Below are positions 1-9,058 of a DNA stretch of 37,490 nt, piece by piece. The stretch spans positions 1 to 37,490 of the forward strand of contig JAUXNQ010000064.1 in the NCBI GenBank assembly GCA_030682715.1. Reading direction: 5' to 3'. Under the pieces are notes generated by a model. It made no database searches, was not told the origin of the DNA, and saw only the letters and a list, made by a program, of their open reading frames with translations. Every line of letters starts with the position of its first letter. Position 1 is the stretch's first letter. The translations under genes and the position numbers were made by a program. Source of the DNA: Methylotenera sp. (GTDB lineage: Bacteria > Pseudomonadota > Gammaproteobacteria > Burkholderiales > Methylophilaceae).

Positions 1-77
1 GCAGGTGCGCCGCTAGCAGCTCCCATGTGTGGTCATTGATGTCATGTCTTCTCAATGCTGATGTGGTCATTAATTTG

Positions 78-97
78 GACTTCGTTGTTGCGAAGTC
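78..97. other. Stem-loop near the left edge, possible weak terminator
   Basis: A perfect 7-bp inverted repeat (GACTTCG / CGAAGTC) with a 6-nt TTGTTG loop lies just beyond the stop of the minus-strand gene at 134-436. No clear T-run follows on either strand, so a terminator role is only inferred from position. The rest of 1-133 shows nothing else I can support. Confidence 0.35.
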
Positions 98-133
98 TTG
101 ATTATCTCATAATTTTTCAATCTCGTGACGACA

Positions 134-436
134 CTATCTAATCTCATCAGAAAATGTTTCATTGCTTAGAAGCCTATATCGATATTCAGCAAAAGGCTCA
201 GACACTTTCAGCCCAGACAACTCACCAATACTAGGCAATGAAATAACATGCGTAAAATCGGGTTCAATTACTCTAATTAGCTCAGAGAATTCGCGCCAAT
301 AATCAAACACCTCTTTAAGCTTGGCATTACGCAAAGCAAGCGAATCAGCACTTAGTTTGACTTGATTGTTTTTTTCTTCAAGCGACTGTTGCGCTTGAAG
401 TTTCATTTGCCCTAACAAACTCATGGATTCACCCAA
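134..436 (-). CDS. Conserved-looking small hypothetical protein, possibly truncated
   Basis: This is a 100-residue soluble protein that I cannot assign to a named family. The N-terminal half is rich in Leu, Gln, Lys and Glu and looks helical, perhaps a coiled coil. The second half has a defined character (a FDYWREFSELIRVIEPDF segment, then LPSIGELSGL), which reads like the start of a globular domain rather than a complete one. Translation ends abruptly at a TAG after SDEIR, so the gene could be a shortened version of a longer family member. An in-frame Met at residue 5 is an alternative start. It lies 31 bp downstream of leuA on the same strand and could be co-transcribed with it. Coding status is supported by strand agreement and reasonable amino-acid composition only. 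Confidence 0.55.
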   Translation of the reverse strand: MGESMSLLGQMKLQAQQSLEEKNNQVKLSADSLALRNAKLKEVFDYWREFSELIRVIEPDFTHVISLPSIGELSGLKVSEPFAEYRYRLLSNETFSDEIR

Positions 437-467
437 CTTAGCTACAACAACACATTTAGATTAAAAA

Positions 468-2006
468 CTACACTTGAGGGTGTGCGCGCTCAAATTTGCT
501 ATGCAACTTATTTAAACCATTCAAATAAGCTTTCGCAGAGGCCACAACGATATCAGTATCAGCACCCTGCCCGTTAACGATACGCCCACCTTTTGAAAGG
601 CGCACAGTGACTTCACCCTGTGCGTCTGTACCGCTAGTGATGTTATTGACTGAGTAAAGTAACAATTCAGCGCCGCTATTCACAATAAGCTCGATTGCCT
701 TAAACGATGCATCTACAGGACCACCGCCATCAGCTTCCGCTTTTTTCTCACTACCGTTGTCGCTCACTGTAATCAAAGCGTGCGGCACCTCTCCTGTTTG
801 CGATGCTACTTGCAAATACACCAACTTATAATTCTCGGTGGCTTCTGAAATAAACTCATCACTCACCAAAGCATGCAAGTCTTCATCAAAAATTTCAGAC
901 TTTTTGTCCGCCAAATCTTTAAAACGTGCGAACGCTGCATTTAACAAATCTTCAGTTTCAAGCTCTATGCCCAATTCCTTCAAGCGTGTTCTAAACGCAT
1001 TGCGGCCAGACAACTTACCTAAAGTTAATTTGTTTGCGTTCCAGCCCACATCTTCCGCACGCATAATTTCATAAGTCTCACGGTGCTTTAACACGCCATC
1101 TTGATGAATCCCTGATTCATGTGCAAAGGCATTCGCACCTACAATTGCCTTGTTAGGCTGCACAGGGTACCCAGTAATTGAAGAGACTAATTTGCTGGTT
1201 GGTACGATTTGGGTAGTATCAATGCTTGTTGTTAAATTAAAGATGTCACTGCGTGTTTTCACCGCCATGACAACTTCTTCCAAGCTTGCATTCCCTGCAC
1301 GCTCACCCAAGCCATTAATGGTGCATTCAACTTGGCGCGCACCGCCCATTACCGCTGCCAATGAATTTGCGACCGCCATACCAAGGTCATTATGGCAATG
1401 TGTTGACCACACCACTTTATTACTATTAGGTACGCGCGCAATCAACTCACGCATACGTTCGCCCCATGGCGCAGGAATAGAATAGCCTACGGTATCTGGC
1501 ACGTTAATCGTTTTTGCACCCGCCTGAATCACAGCATCAAACACGCGAATCAAGAAGTCCATCTCTGATCGCACCGCATCTTCAGCGGAGAACTCAACAT
1601 CATCTGTATATTCCAACGCCCATTTTACCGCCTGCACAGCACGCTCGACGACTTGGTCTTCTGTCATACGGAGTTTATTTTCCATATGGATTTTACTGGT
1701 CGCAATAAATGTATGAATACGGCCCTTTGCCGCAGGCTTAATTGCCTCACCAGCACGGCGCACATCGTTCTCGCTAGCACGCGCTAATGAGCAGACTGTT
1801 GAGTTTTTAATAATTTTTGCAATTTCGTGAATCGCATCAAAATCACCTGGGCTCGCCGCAGCAAAACCAGCTTCAATCACGTTGACGCCCAACTTTTCAA
1901 GCTGGCGTGCAATACGGATTTTTTCCTCTTTAGTCATTGAAGCGCCTGGGCTCTGCTCGCCATCACGCAATGTCGTATCAAAAATTATAATTTGGTCTTG
2001 TGTCAT
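468..2006 (-). CDS. leuA: 2-isopropylmalate synthase (LeuA)
   Basis: This enzyme condenses acetyl-CoA with 2-ketoisovalerate to give 2-isopropylmalate, the first committed step of leucine biosynthesis in the cytosol. The 512 residues match the usual length of the short bacterial type. The HMGL-like TIM barrel opens with [12 protein letters not shown] (residues 10-21). The metal-binding HCHND is at 203-207 and NGLGERAGN at 231-239. The region after about residue 390 fits the C-terminal regulatory domain that binds leucine for feedback inhibition. The start is supported by an AAGG ribosome binding site about 9 nt upstream. A leucine-rich leader ORF with its own promoter lies upstream (2135-2242), which suggests attenuation control. 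leuB/C/D are not adjacent in this window. Confidence 0.97.
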   Translation of the reverse strand: MTQDQIIIFDTTLRDGEQSPGASMTKEEKIRIARQLEKLGVNVIEAGFAAASPGDFDAIHEIAKIIKNSTVCSLARASENDVRRAGEAIKPAAKGRIHTFIATSKIHMENKLRMTEDQVVERAVQAVKWALEYTDDVEFSAEDAVRSEMDFLIRVFDAVIQAGAKTINVPDTVGYSIPAPWGERMRELIARVPNSNKVVWSTHCHNDLGMAVANSLAAVMGGARQVECTINGLGERAGNASLEEVVMAVKTRSDIFNLTTSIDTTQIVPTSKLVSSITGYPVQPNKAIVGANAFAHESGIHQDGVLKHRETYEIMRAEDVGWNANKLTLGKLSGRNAFRTRLKELGIELETEDLLNAAFARFKDLADKKSEIFDEDLHALVSDEFISEATENYKLVYLQVASQTGEVPHALITVSDNGSEKKAEADGGGPVDASFKAIELIVNSGAELLLYSVNNITSGTDAQGEVTVRLSKGGRIVNGQGADTDIVVASAKAYLNGLNKLHSKFERAHPQV

Positions 2007-2033
2007 GATAATTACCTTAGTTTTATTTTATTC

Positions 2034-2151
2034 AGCCTATCACCGCTTTAAATAACAGGCTAGTTGCTGACAATTCACTTAAATAGTGAATGCGCGAAGT
2101 AATACTTAAATTTTGAGTGTGTTTAGTCTGCGCACTAGCGCAGAAAACTAA
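2034..2151 (-). promoter_or_regulatory. Structured leader between the leu-rich leader ORF and leuA
   Basis: Reading on the minus strand, three inverted repeats follow one another. CTGCGC/GCGCAG (2128-2143) has the leader-peptide stop codon in its loop and is extended by flanking TTAGT/ACTAA out to 2123-2151. TTCACT/AGTGAA is at 2074-2090. AGCCT/AGGCT (2034-2061) sits just upstream of the leuA ribosome binding site. None is followed by a clean T-run, so an intrinsic terminator is not evident. The arrangement could serve translational or Rho-linked attenuation. Confidence 0.4.
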
Positions 2152-2242
2152 GAAGACGTAACGCTGATAAATTGCGTAGCAGATCCGCACTTGCATGATG
2201 ATGAAGTGCGTTTTGAATAAATGTAATATTTAAATTGAACAT
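2135..2242 (-). CDS. Candidate leucine-rich leader peptide of leuA (attenuator ORF)
   Basis: This 35-codon ORF (ATG at 2242, TAG at 2137-2135) begins MFNLNITFIQ. Its C-terminal half reads ADLLRNLSALRLLSFLR. Nine of 35 residues are Leu, concentrated in the last 15 codons, and they include tandem CTG-CTA and CTT-CTT pairs. A run of three His codons lies in the middle. A 7-bp hairpin (CGCACTT/AAGTGCG, 2186-2210) is internal. The stop codon falls in the loop of another hairpin. Leu-codon clusters upstream of leuA are the hallmark of leucine attenuators in other proteobacteria, and the role here is inferred from that. The ATG lies only 9 nt downstream of a good -10 box, so the mRNA would be nearly leaderless. 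The alternative is a chance ORF. Confidence 0.55.
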   Translation of the reverse strand: MFNLNITFIQNALHHHASADLLRNLSALRLLSFLR

Positions 2243-2251
2243 AGTGATAGC

Positions 2252-2280
2252 AATATAATGTTTTTTAAGGCATTTCGCAA
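2252..2280 (-). promoter_or_regulatory. Candidate sigma-70 promoter for the leu leader/leuA
   Basis: On the minus strand, TTGCGA (2280-2275) and TATATT (2257-2252) are separated by exactly 17 nt. The expected +1 falls at about 2245, three nucleotides before the leader ATG. It is correctly placed and oriented to drive the leader ORF and leuA. Confidence 0.6.
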
Positions 2281-2296
2281 GTGCTTAAGATTTGAA

Positions 2297-2321
2297 TTTG
2301 CTTATCGTGATGATAAGCAAA
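2297..2321 (-). terminator. Perfect 10-bp stem-loop downstream of pssA
   Basis: TTTGCTTATC and GATAAGCAAA flank a 5-nt loop, 20 bp past the pssA stop and before the leuA promoter. The stem is AT-rich and no long T-run follows on the minus strand. It may be a weak terminator or a processing/stability hairpin separating pssA from leuA. Confidence 0.45.
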
Positions 2322-2340
2322 CCTTACGCACTATTACCAA

Positions 2341-3147
2341 TTACTTGGGCCCTGAAGCAGACTTAAACTTGCCTCGTAACCACATTGCATAACCAGAGAG
2401 CGCATACAGGGCCATAATCAAAAATAACACCTCTGGCGGGCTGTATGAAATAAGCACAAACGCTAACATGATGCCTAGAATCACAAAAAATGGCACACTG
2501 GCTTTTAAATTAATATCTTTACCGCTGTAGTAACGCAGGTCACTCACCATAGAAGCCCCAGCAAACACAGTGATACACCACGCCATCCACTTCATTTTAA
2601 GCACACCAAAAAACACATCACGACCACTTACGCCATATTCATAAGACACCCACACAAAGCCTGCTAACAAGGCAGCAGCGGCAGGGCTAGGAAGGCCTTG
2701 GAAATAGCGCTTATCTTGATTAACATCATCAAGCTTAGTGTTGAACCGCGCCAATCGAAGTGCCGCACAAGCGCAATAAATAAAAGCAGCTATCCAACCC
2801 AATTTACCTAAAGGCTTAAGCGCCCATACGTATAGAATAAGTGCTGGTGCTACACCAAATGACACCATATCAGACAAGCTATCGTATTCCGCACCAAAAG
2901 CACTCTGTGTATTGGTCATACGTGCAACACGACCATCCAAGCCATCCATCACCATCGCAATAAAAATTGCAATCGCAGCGAGTTCAAAGTTCCCGTTCAT
3001 TGCCTGCACAATGGCGTAAAATCCAGCAAATAGGGCAGCCGAAGTGAATAAATTAGGCAGTAAATAAATGCCTCGCTCACGCAAAGATGGCGAATCTGTA
3101 TTACGACGAGATGGTTTTTGCTTAGATTCAATCATGTTTTGTATCAT
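2341..3147 (-). CDS. pssA: CDP-diacylglycerol--serine O-phosphatidyltransferase
   Basis: This integral membrane enzyme makes phosphatidylserine from CDP-diacylglycerol and L-serine, feeding phosphatidylethanolamine synthesis. The CDP-alcohol phosphatidyltransferase signature is complete: D68, D71-G72, A75-R76, G85, D89 and D93. It is followed by hydrophobic helices, consistent with the PssA family rather than the soluble E. coli-type enzyme. The 268 residues are typical. Two starts are possible, Met1 (AAAGG almost abutting it) and Met5 at 3135, for which the same AAAGG sits about 13 nt upstream. The difference is four residues. pssA next to leuA recalls the ilvC-psd-pssA-leuA neighbourhoods seen in other beta/gammaproteobacteria. 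Confidence 0.95.
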   Translation of the reverse strand: MIQNMIESKQKPSRRNTDSPSLRERGIYLLPNLFTSAALFAGFYAIVQAMNGNFELAAIAIFIAMVMDGLDGRVARMTNTQSAFGAEYDSLSDMVSFGVAPALILYVWALKPLGKLGWIAAFIYCACAALRLARFNTKLDDVNQDKRYFQGLPSPAAAALLAGFVWVSYEYGVSGRDVFFGVLKMKWMAWCITVFAGASMVSDLRYYSGKDINLKASVPFFVILGIMLAFVLISYSPPEVLFLIMALYALSGYAMWLRGKFKSASGPK

Positions 3148-3296
3148 ACCTTTATATATGATAATTCTTTAATTTTGATTAGTATAACAAAGCCTACAGC
3201 GATACTTGAAATCAAATTTGGGTTAACCCTTGAAAGAAACTCAACTTCACCCCCCACTTTAACACTCACTCATCCTCTAAAAATTATAACCAGCCA

Positions 3297-3328
3297 AAAC
3301 AAAGCCGGCATATTCGCCGGCTTTGTTT
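3297..3328 (-). terminator. Strong bidirectional-looking intrinsic terminator
   Basis: A perfect 13-bp inverted repeat, AAACAAAGCCGGC / GCCGGCTTTGTTT, flanks a 6-nt loop (ATATTC). A GC-rich core is bordered by T-runs on either strand. It sits 45 bp past the stop of the OmpA-like lipoprotein gene, which it most likely terminates, and it insulates pssA upstream. Confidence 0.88.
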
Positions 3329-3372
3329 AGTACTTCAACGATCAATATTTGATCAAAAGGCCAAATTGACCG

Positions 3373-4023
3373 TTAATTGGCTGGTTCTGCAACAAAAATC
3401 TCTACGCGACGGTTTTTTGCTCTATTCGCAGCAGTGTCGTTCGCCACCAAAGGCTCACGAGAACCTCTGCCATCAATCACGATCCGAGATGACTGCACAC
3501 CACGCGTCACTACATAGTCACGAACACTCGCAGCACGATTTAACGACAATGGGTTATTAACCGCATCGCTACCTGTACTATCGGTATGCCCAATAATGGT
3601 CACGTTACTTGCAGGGTTATTTACTAAACTAGTCGCAAAAGCATCAAGCACAGTTCTAAAGTTGGATTTGATATCTGAACGGCCCACATCAAAAGAAACA
3701 TCGCTAGGAATATCAAGTTTTAGGCGATTATCTGCAGTTTGCGTTACACCCACACCAGTTCCAGCTGTAGCCTCTTCCATTTGCCTTTTTTGTTCTTCTT
3801 GGCGTTTAGTCCAGACGTTACCTGCTACAGCACCCACACCAGCGCCCACTGCAGCACCAATCGCAGCACCTTTACCTTTACCAGCAATCGCACCCACAAC
3901 AGCACCAGCACCAGCGCCAATTGCAGCACCCTTAGCAGTACCTTTTTGCGTCTCAGTCATGCTAGCGCAACCCCCTAGTACAAACGCCAATAAGCATGAA
4001 CCTAAAATCATCGTATTTTTCAT
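3373..4023 (-). CDS. OmpA-family lipoprotein with glycine-zipper region (YiaD-like)
   Basis: The product is an outer-membrane lipoprotein that probably anchors to peptidoglycan. I place the start at 4023 because GGAGG lies 6 nt upstream and the protein then begins with a lipoprotein signal peptide (MKNTMILGSCLLAFVLGGC, lipobox LGGC with the Cys at 19). An upstream in-frame ATG at 4086 would add 21 residues without a signal-like start. After the lipobox comes a Gly/Ala-rich glycine-zipper stretch (about residues 28-70), a short charged linker, and an OmpA/MotB C-terminal domain with the GHTDSTGSDAVNN and NRRVEI motifs. Total length is 216 residues. The gene is monocistronic, with a terminator at 3297-3328, and is divergent from tgt. 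Confidence 0.9.
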   Translation of the reverse strand: MKNTMILGSCLLAFVLGGCASMTETQKGTAKGAAIGAGAGAVVGAIAGKGKGAAIGAAVGAGVGAVAGNVWTKRQEEQKRQMEEATAGTGVGVTQTADNRLKLDIPSDVSFDVGRSDIKSNFRTVLDAFATSLVNNPASNVTIIGHTDSTGSDAVNNPLSLNRAASVRDYVVTRGVQSSRIVIDGRGSREPLVANDTAANRAKNRRVEIFVAEPAN

Positions 4024-4113
4024 ATATCCTCCATTATTTGGTTTACTACTTTCGCTTGGAGTATATTCTATTAAATTAGTTTTCACTAAGACTCAAATAT
4101 AAATGATTTAATA

Positions 4114-4155
4114 TTGTAGGCTTGTATGCCCATACACCAACAGGCGACCCTACAA
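4114..4155. promoter_or_regulatory. Nested inverted repeats in the lipoprotein/tgt divergent spacer
   Basis: TTGTAGG (4114-4120) and CCTACAA (4149-4155) enclose a second palindrome, TGTATG-CC-CATACA (4123-4136). They lie between divergent genes, upstream of both starts. This could be an operator or an RNA hairpin in the tgt leader. No regulator is identifiable. Confidence 0.35.
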
Positions 4156-4174
4156 ACTAAACATATTATGTTAG

Positions 4175-5311
<1,137 letters not shown>

Positions 5312-5389
5312 TTTCACTGAACTCATATCTGCACCATCTGCATTCAAATAGAGTATGTGCTAGAATTGAAGGCTAATTTTTACCTTAAT

Positions 5390-5543
5390 CCTAAGGAAAC
5401 GCGAAATAAGTCGCCGAGCGAGATAAAGTGCAAAGCGCACGGAACGCAGAAGCCGAGATGCTATGCGGTATACAGCAAGGTTGCGAGTACCGCACAACGC
5501 AGCAATTTGCTTGCGTAGGCTCTTAATTCCGCATTTCCCTAAG
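5390..5543. repeat. 154-bp element with imperfect terminal inverted repeats
   Basis: The arms at 5390-5410 (CCTAAGGAAACGCGAAATAAG) and 5522-5543 are inverted copies differing at about four positions. The interior holds further hairpins, including TGCGGTA...TACCGCA with a nested GCAA/TTGC and a GTGC/GCAC pair. It fills most of the 273-bp tgt-yajC spacer and is more GC-rich than the AT-rich flanks. It has no ORF. It looks like a MITE/REP-type intergenic repeat or a structured RNA. Nothing in the window repeats it, so mobility is inferred from structure alone. Confidence 0.55.
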
Positions 5544-5584
5544 TTTATTCATTTTTAAGTTTATTTTTTTAAGAGAGTTATATC

Positions 5585-5899
5585 GTGTTTATTTCAAATG
5601 CTTATGCTGCAGCAGCGCCTACAACAGACTTCACTAGCTTCTTACCTTTGATCGTGATTTTCTTGCTGTTCTTCTTCATGATTATTCGCCCTCAAATGAA
5701 ACAAGCTAAAGAGCAACGCAATATGATTGCCGCCTTGCAAAAAGGTGATGAAGTGGTCACTTCTGGCGGCATTGTTGGCAAAATCACTAAAGTCACTGAC
5801 ACTTTTGTTACTGTAGAGATTGCACCGAACATTGAAATTACCGTTCAAAAGCATGCAATACAAAGCGCATTGCCAAAAGGTACGATTAAAAGCATTTAA
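5585..5899 (+). CDS. yajC: Preprotein translocase subunit YajC
   Basis: YajC is a small single-span inner-membrane protein of the SecDF-YajC accessory complex, which aids late steps of Sec-dependent export. The 104-residue protein has one hydrophobic helix (about residues 17-37), the MIIRPQMKQAKEQ segment and a basic, beta-rich cytoplasmic domain (GDEVVTSGGIVGKI). Translation begins at GTG with GAGAG about 8 nt upstream. secD follows 83 bp downstream, and the conserved order supports the assignment. Confidence 0.96.
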   Translation: MFISNAYAAAAPTTDFTSFLPLIVIFLLFFFMIIRPQMKQAKEQRNMIAALQKGDEVVTSGGIVGKITKVTDTFVTVEIAPNIEITVQKHAIQSALPKGTIKSI

Positions 5900-5982
5900 T
5901 CAAAAGTATCTGCCTACAAATTTATTAAACAATTTGCACCCTGCTATATAAAGTAATGCAAACCGTTGATTAGAGCCTGACT

Positions 5983-7812
5983 ATGAACCGCTACCCGCTG
6001 TGGAAAAACATTTTTGTTGTCTTCATGATTTTGATGGGGCTGATTTACGCCATCCCTAATATGTTTGGCGAGTCGCCTGCGGTTCAAGTCACGCCTGCAA
6101 AAAGCACAAGTAAAGTTGACCCTGCCTTACTGGCACAAGTAGAGCAGATTCTTCAACAAGAAAAAATCGCTTACGATGGCATTTATTTAGATGCGCGCGG
6201 TGTAAAAGCACGCTTTGCTAACACCGACACACAAATTAAAGCCAAAGACTTACTGCAAGCCAATCTAAGTAATGACTACACGGTAGCACTTAACTTACTA
6301 TCACGCTCACCAGACTGGTTGCGTAGCCTAGGTGCTAAACCAATGTACTTAGGTTTAGATTTACGAGGCGGCGTGCACTTTCTTTTGCAAGTGGATATGA
6401 AAGCTGCTTTAGACAAAGCTGCTGAGCGTTTTGTAGGTGACTTTAGAACAGCTTTACGTAAAGAACGTGTATCTTACGCAGGTGTAACGCGTGAAGGCCA
6501 AACAGTACAGATTCGCTTTACCAGTGCTTCTGAATTAACTAAAGCAAAGAAAATCATTAGCAATCAATATCCAGACCTCACGCTTAAAGACAGCGTTGAT
6601 GGTGAAGATATCATCCTAAGCGCTTCTCTTAATGCCGTTGAGCAAAAGCGTATCCAAGAGTTTGCACTAAAGCAAAATATTCAAACATTGCATAATCGTA
6701 TTAACGAGCTAGGTGTTGCTGAGCCAATTATTCAACAACAAGGTGCAGACCGCGTAGTTGTTCAACTACCTGGTGTACAAGACACAGCGAAAGCGAAAGA
6801 GATATTAGGTCGCACCGCTACGCTTGAAATCCGTTTGGTCGATGAAGAAAAATCAGACGCCATGACCTTAGAAAAAGCAGCGCAAGGTCAAGCGCCAATG
6901 GGTACTGACGCATTTAAAGACCGCGAAGGTGGCGTCATCTTGGTGAAAAAGAATGTTGTGCTCACAGGTGATTACATCACCGATGCAGGTCCTGGCGTTA
7001 ATAATCAAACTGGGCAATCTGTCGTCAATGTCACGCTTGATGCTCGTGGTGCGCGCGTGTTCCAACAAGTGACACGTGAAAACGTGGGCAAGCGCATGGC
7101 TATTTTACTGATTGAAAAAGGTAACACTGAAGTAGTCACGGCGCCTGTAATTAACGAAGAAATTGGTGGCGGTCGTGTACAGATATCTGGCATGGCAAAC
7201 ACACAAGAAGCGACGGACATCTCTTTACTACTACGTGCTGGTGCATTAGCAGCACCAATGGACATTATTGAAGAACGTACTGTAGGCCCTAGCATGGGTG
7301 AAGAAAATATCAAACGCGGTATGAATTCCACCTTGTGGGGCTTTGCAGCGATTGCCGTATTCATGGTTATTTACTATTTGATATTTGGTGGGATTTCAGT
7401 ATTAGCACTCGGCATCAACTTACTGTTGCTGGTTGCAGTATTGTCCATGCTACAAGCAACCCTAACGTTACCTGGCTTAGCTGCGGTAGCCCTAACTCTG
7501 GGGATGGCGATTGATGCTAACGTATTGATTAATGAACGAATTCGAGAAGAACTGCGCAATGGCAACACACCTCAAGCTTCAATACATGTAGGTTATGATC
7601 GCGCGTGGGATACGATTCTTGACTCGAACGTCACCACAATGATTGCTGGTATTGCGTTGTTCCTATTTGGCTCAGGTCCAGTTAAAGGCTTTGCAGTCGT
7701 GCATGTGCTTGGGATTCTGACTTCGATGTTCAGTGCGGTGGTCGTTTCACGTGCGATTGTTAACTGGATTTATGGAAGCCGCCGCAAAACAACACACCTT
7801 TCAATTGGTTAA
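5983..7812 (+). CDS. secD: Protein translocase subunit SecD
   Basis: SecD is an inner-membrane RND-type component that uses proton flow to pull secreted proteins through SecYEG from the periplasmic side. The protein has an N-terminal membrane helix (about residues 8-25), the DLRGGVHFLL motif near 125, a large periplasmic domain, and five C-terminal membrane helices after about residue 445. GMAIDANVLINERIREE includes D511, which matches the aspartate implicated in proton conduction. Its 609 residues are typical. It sits in yajC-secD-secF, with secF 48 bp downstream. Confidence 0.97.
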   Translation: MNRYPLWKNIFVVFMILMGLIYAIPNMFGESPAVQVTPAKSTSKVDPALLAQVEQILQQEKIAYDGIYLDARGVKARFANTDTQIKAKDLLQANLSNDYTVALNLLSRSPDWLRSLGAKPMYLGLDLRGGVHFLLQVDMKAALDKAAERFVGDFRTALRKERVSYAGVTREGQTVQIRFTSASELTKAKKIISNQYPDLTLKDSVDGEDIILSASLNAVEQKRIQEFALKQNIQTLHNRINELGVAEPIIQQQGADRVVVQLPGVQDTAKAKEILGRTATLEIRLVDEEKSDAMTLEKAAQGQAPMGTDAFKDREGGVILVKKNVVLTGDYITDAGPGVNNQTGQSVVNVTLDARGARVFQQVTRENVGKRMAILLIEKGNTEVVTAPVINEEIGGGRVQISGMANTQEATDISLLLRAGALAAPMDIIEERTVGPSMGEENIKRGMNSTLWGFAAIAVFMVIYYLIFGGISVLALGINLLLLVAVLSMLQATLTLPGLAAVALTLGMAIDANVLINERIREELRNGNTPQASIHVGYDRAWDTILDSNVTTMIAGIALFLFGSGPVKGFAVVHVLGILTSMFSAVVVSRAIVNWIYGSRRKTTHLSIG

Positions 7813-7860
7813 GCGCTCCAGTTAACTAGCGCCCTCAGTCAAAAAAATAGAGCAAACACT

Positions 7861-8826
7861 ATGGAATTTTTTAGAGTAAAAAAAGACATCCCGTTCATGA
7901 GCTATGGCCGTCTAACAACCGCCATCTCAATGATTACATTCATCCTTGCCATCGTTTTTCTGGCGACAAGAGGTTTGAACTTTGGCGTGGACTTCACTGG
8001 CGGCACCATGATTGAAGTGAACTACCCACATGCGGCTGACTTGAATAAGATTCGCAAGACGGTTGATGGCATCGGTTTAAAAGATGCTACTGTGCAAAAC
8101 TTTGGTACTAGTCGCGATGTGCTTATTCGCCTACCAGTAAGAGCTGGGCTTACAGGCGCACAACTTTCTGACAAAGTACTGGATTCACTTAAAGAAGTAG
8201 ACAGCTCAGTACAAATGAACCGAATTGAGTTCGTCGGCCCACAAGTGGGTGCCGAACTGTATGAAAAAGGCTCATTGGCTTTACTCTTAGTCATTGCTGG
8301 CATCATGATTTATCTAGCGATGCGTTTTGAATGGCGCTTTGCTGTGGCAGCTATTATTGCAAACATGCATGATGTGATTATCATCTTAGGCTTTTTCGCA
8401 TTCTTTCAATGGGAATTTAACCTCACAGTACTGGCCGCGGTACTAGCAGTATTAGGTTACTCTGTTAATGAGTCTGTGGTGGTGTTTGACCGAGTACGTG
8501 AGAACTTTCGTAAAATGCGTAAAGCTAGCGTGACGCAAGTGATTGATAATGCGATTACACGTACTATGTCTCGTACCGTTATTACCCACTTCTCAACGCA
8601 ACTCATGGTGTTATCTATGTTGCTATTTGGTGGTGAAGTGCTACATAACTTTTCACTAGCGCTTACTATTGGCATTTTGTTTGGTATCTACTCTTCAGTA
8701 TTGGTTGCTTGCCCAATCGCCATGTGGTTAGGTATCAACCGTGCAAACTTGATGAGCGATGTTGAAAAGAAAGAGGGCGAGAAAAAAGACGCTGTGACTG
8801 AACCAGACCCATCAGAATTTGCTTAA
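7861..8826 (+). CDS. secF: Protein translocase subunit SecF
   Basis: SecF is the partner of SecD in proton-driven late translocation. The 321-residue protein has one N-terminal membrane helix, the DFTGGTMIEV motif (about residues 44-53), a short periplasmic domain and five C-terminal helices. NESVVVFDRVREN contains D210, the equivalent of the conserved SecF aspartate. The tail is Lys/Glu-rich and cytoplasmic. It is the last gene of yajC-secD-secF, with a candidate terminator directly downstream. Confidence 0.97.
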   Translation: MEFFRVKKDIPFMSYGRLTTAISMITFILAIVFLATRGLNFGVDFTGGTMIEVNYPHAADLNKIRKTVDGIGLKDATVQNFGTSRDVLIRLPVRAGLTGAQLSDKVLDSLKEVDSSVQMNRIEFVGPQVGAELYEKGSLALLLVIAGIMIYLAMRFEWRFAVAAIIANMHDVIIILGFFAFFQWEFNLTVLAAVLAVLGYSVNESVVVFDRVRENFRKMRKASVTQVIDNAITRTMSRTVITHFSTQLMVLSMLLFGGEVLHNFSLALTIGILFGIYSSVLVACPIAMWLGINRANLMSDVEKKEGEKKDAVTEPDPSEFA

Positions 8827-8840
8827 AACAACCCTAATAT

Positions 8841-8887
8841 CCGCTACAGCGTCTTAATGTTTCTAAAGTTAAGAGTTGTAGCGGTTT
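8841..8887 (+). terminator. Candidate terminator after secF
   Basis: CCGCTACA (8841-8848) pairs with TGTAGCGG (8877-8884). An inner CTTAA/TTAAG pair extends the structure, and a short TTT follows. It lies 15 bp past the secF stop. The T-run is short, so efficiency is uncertain. The remaining spacer to 9058 shows nothing else clear. Confidence 0.6.
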
Positions 8888-9058
8888 AAATCATCTGCCC
8901 TTACGATTCAAAACTACAGCAAGATATAATAAGTGATGCTAAGCTCATTCAGCAACCTATCAGGAATCTACAATGAGAAGCCTGAGTAATTAGAACACTT
9001 GCCTCTAACACCCCATCACGTATACACTACATACTCGTAGTAACCACCAAATAATACT

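Noticed and set aside
3596-4102. 168-codon plus-strand ORF opposite the OmpA-like lipoprotein
   Set aside because: It is antisense to a clear glycine-zipper/OmpA coding region; its Ala/Pro/Thr runs simply mirror the Gly/Ala codons.
5312-5584. preQ1 or SecM-like riboswitch/leader before yajC
   Set aside because: No known aptamer core or arrest peptide could be recognised; I describe the region only as a structured repeat.
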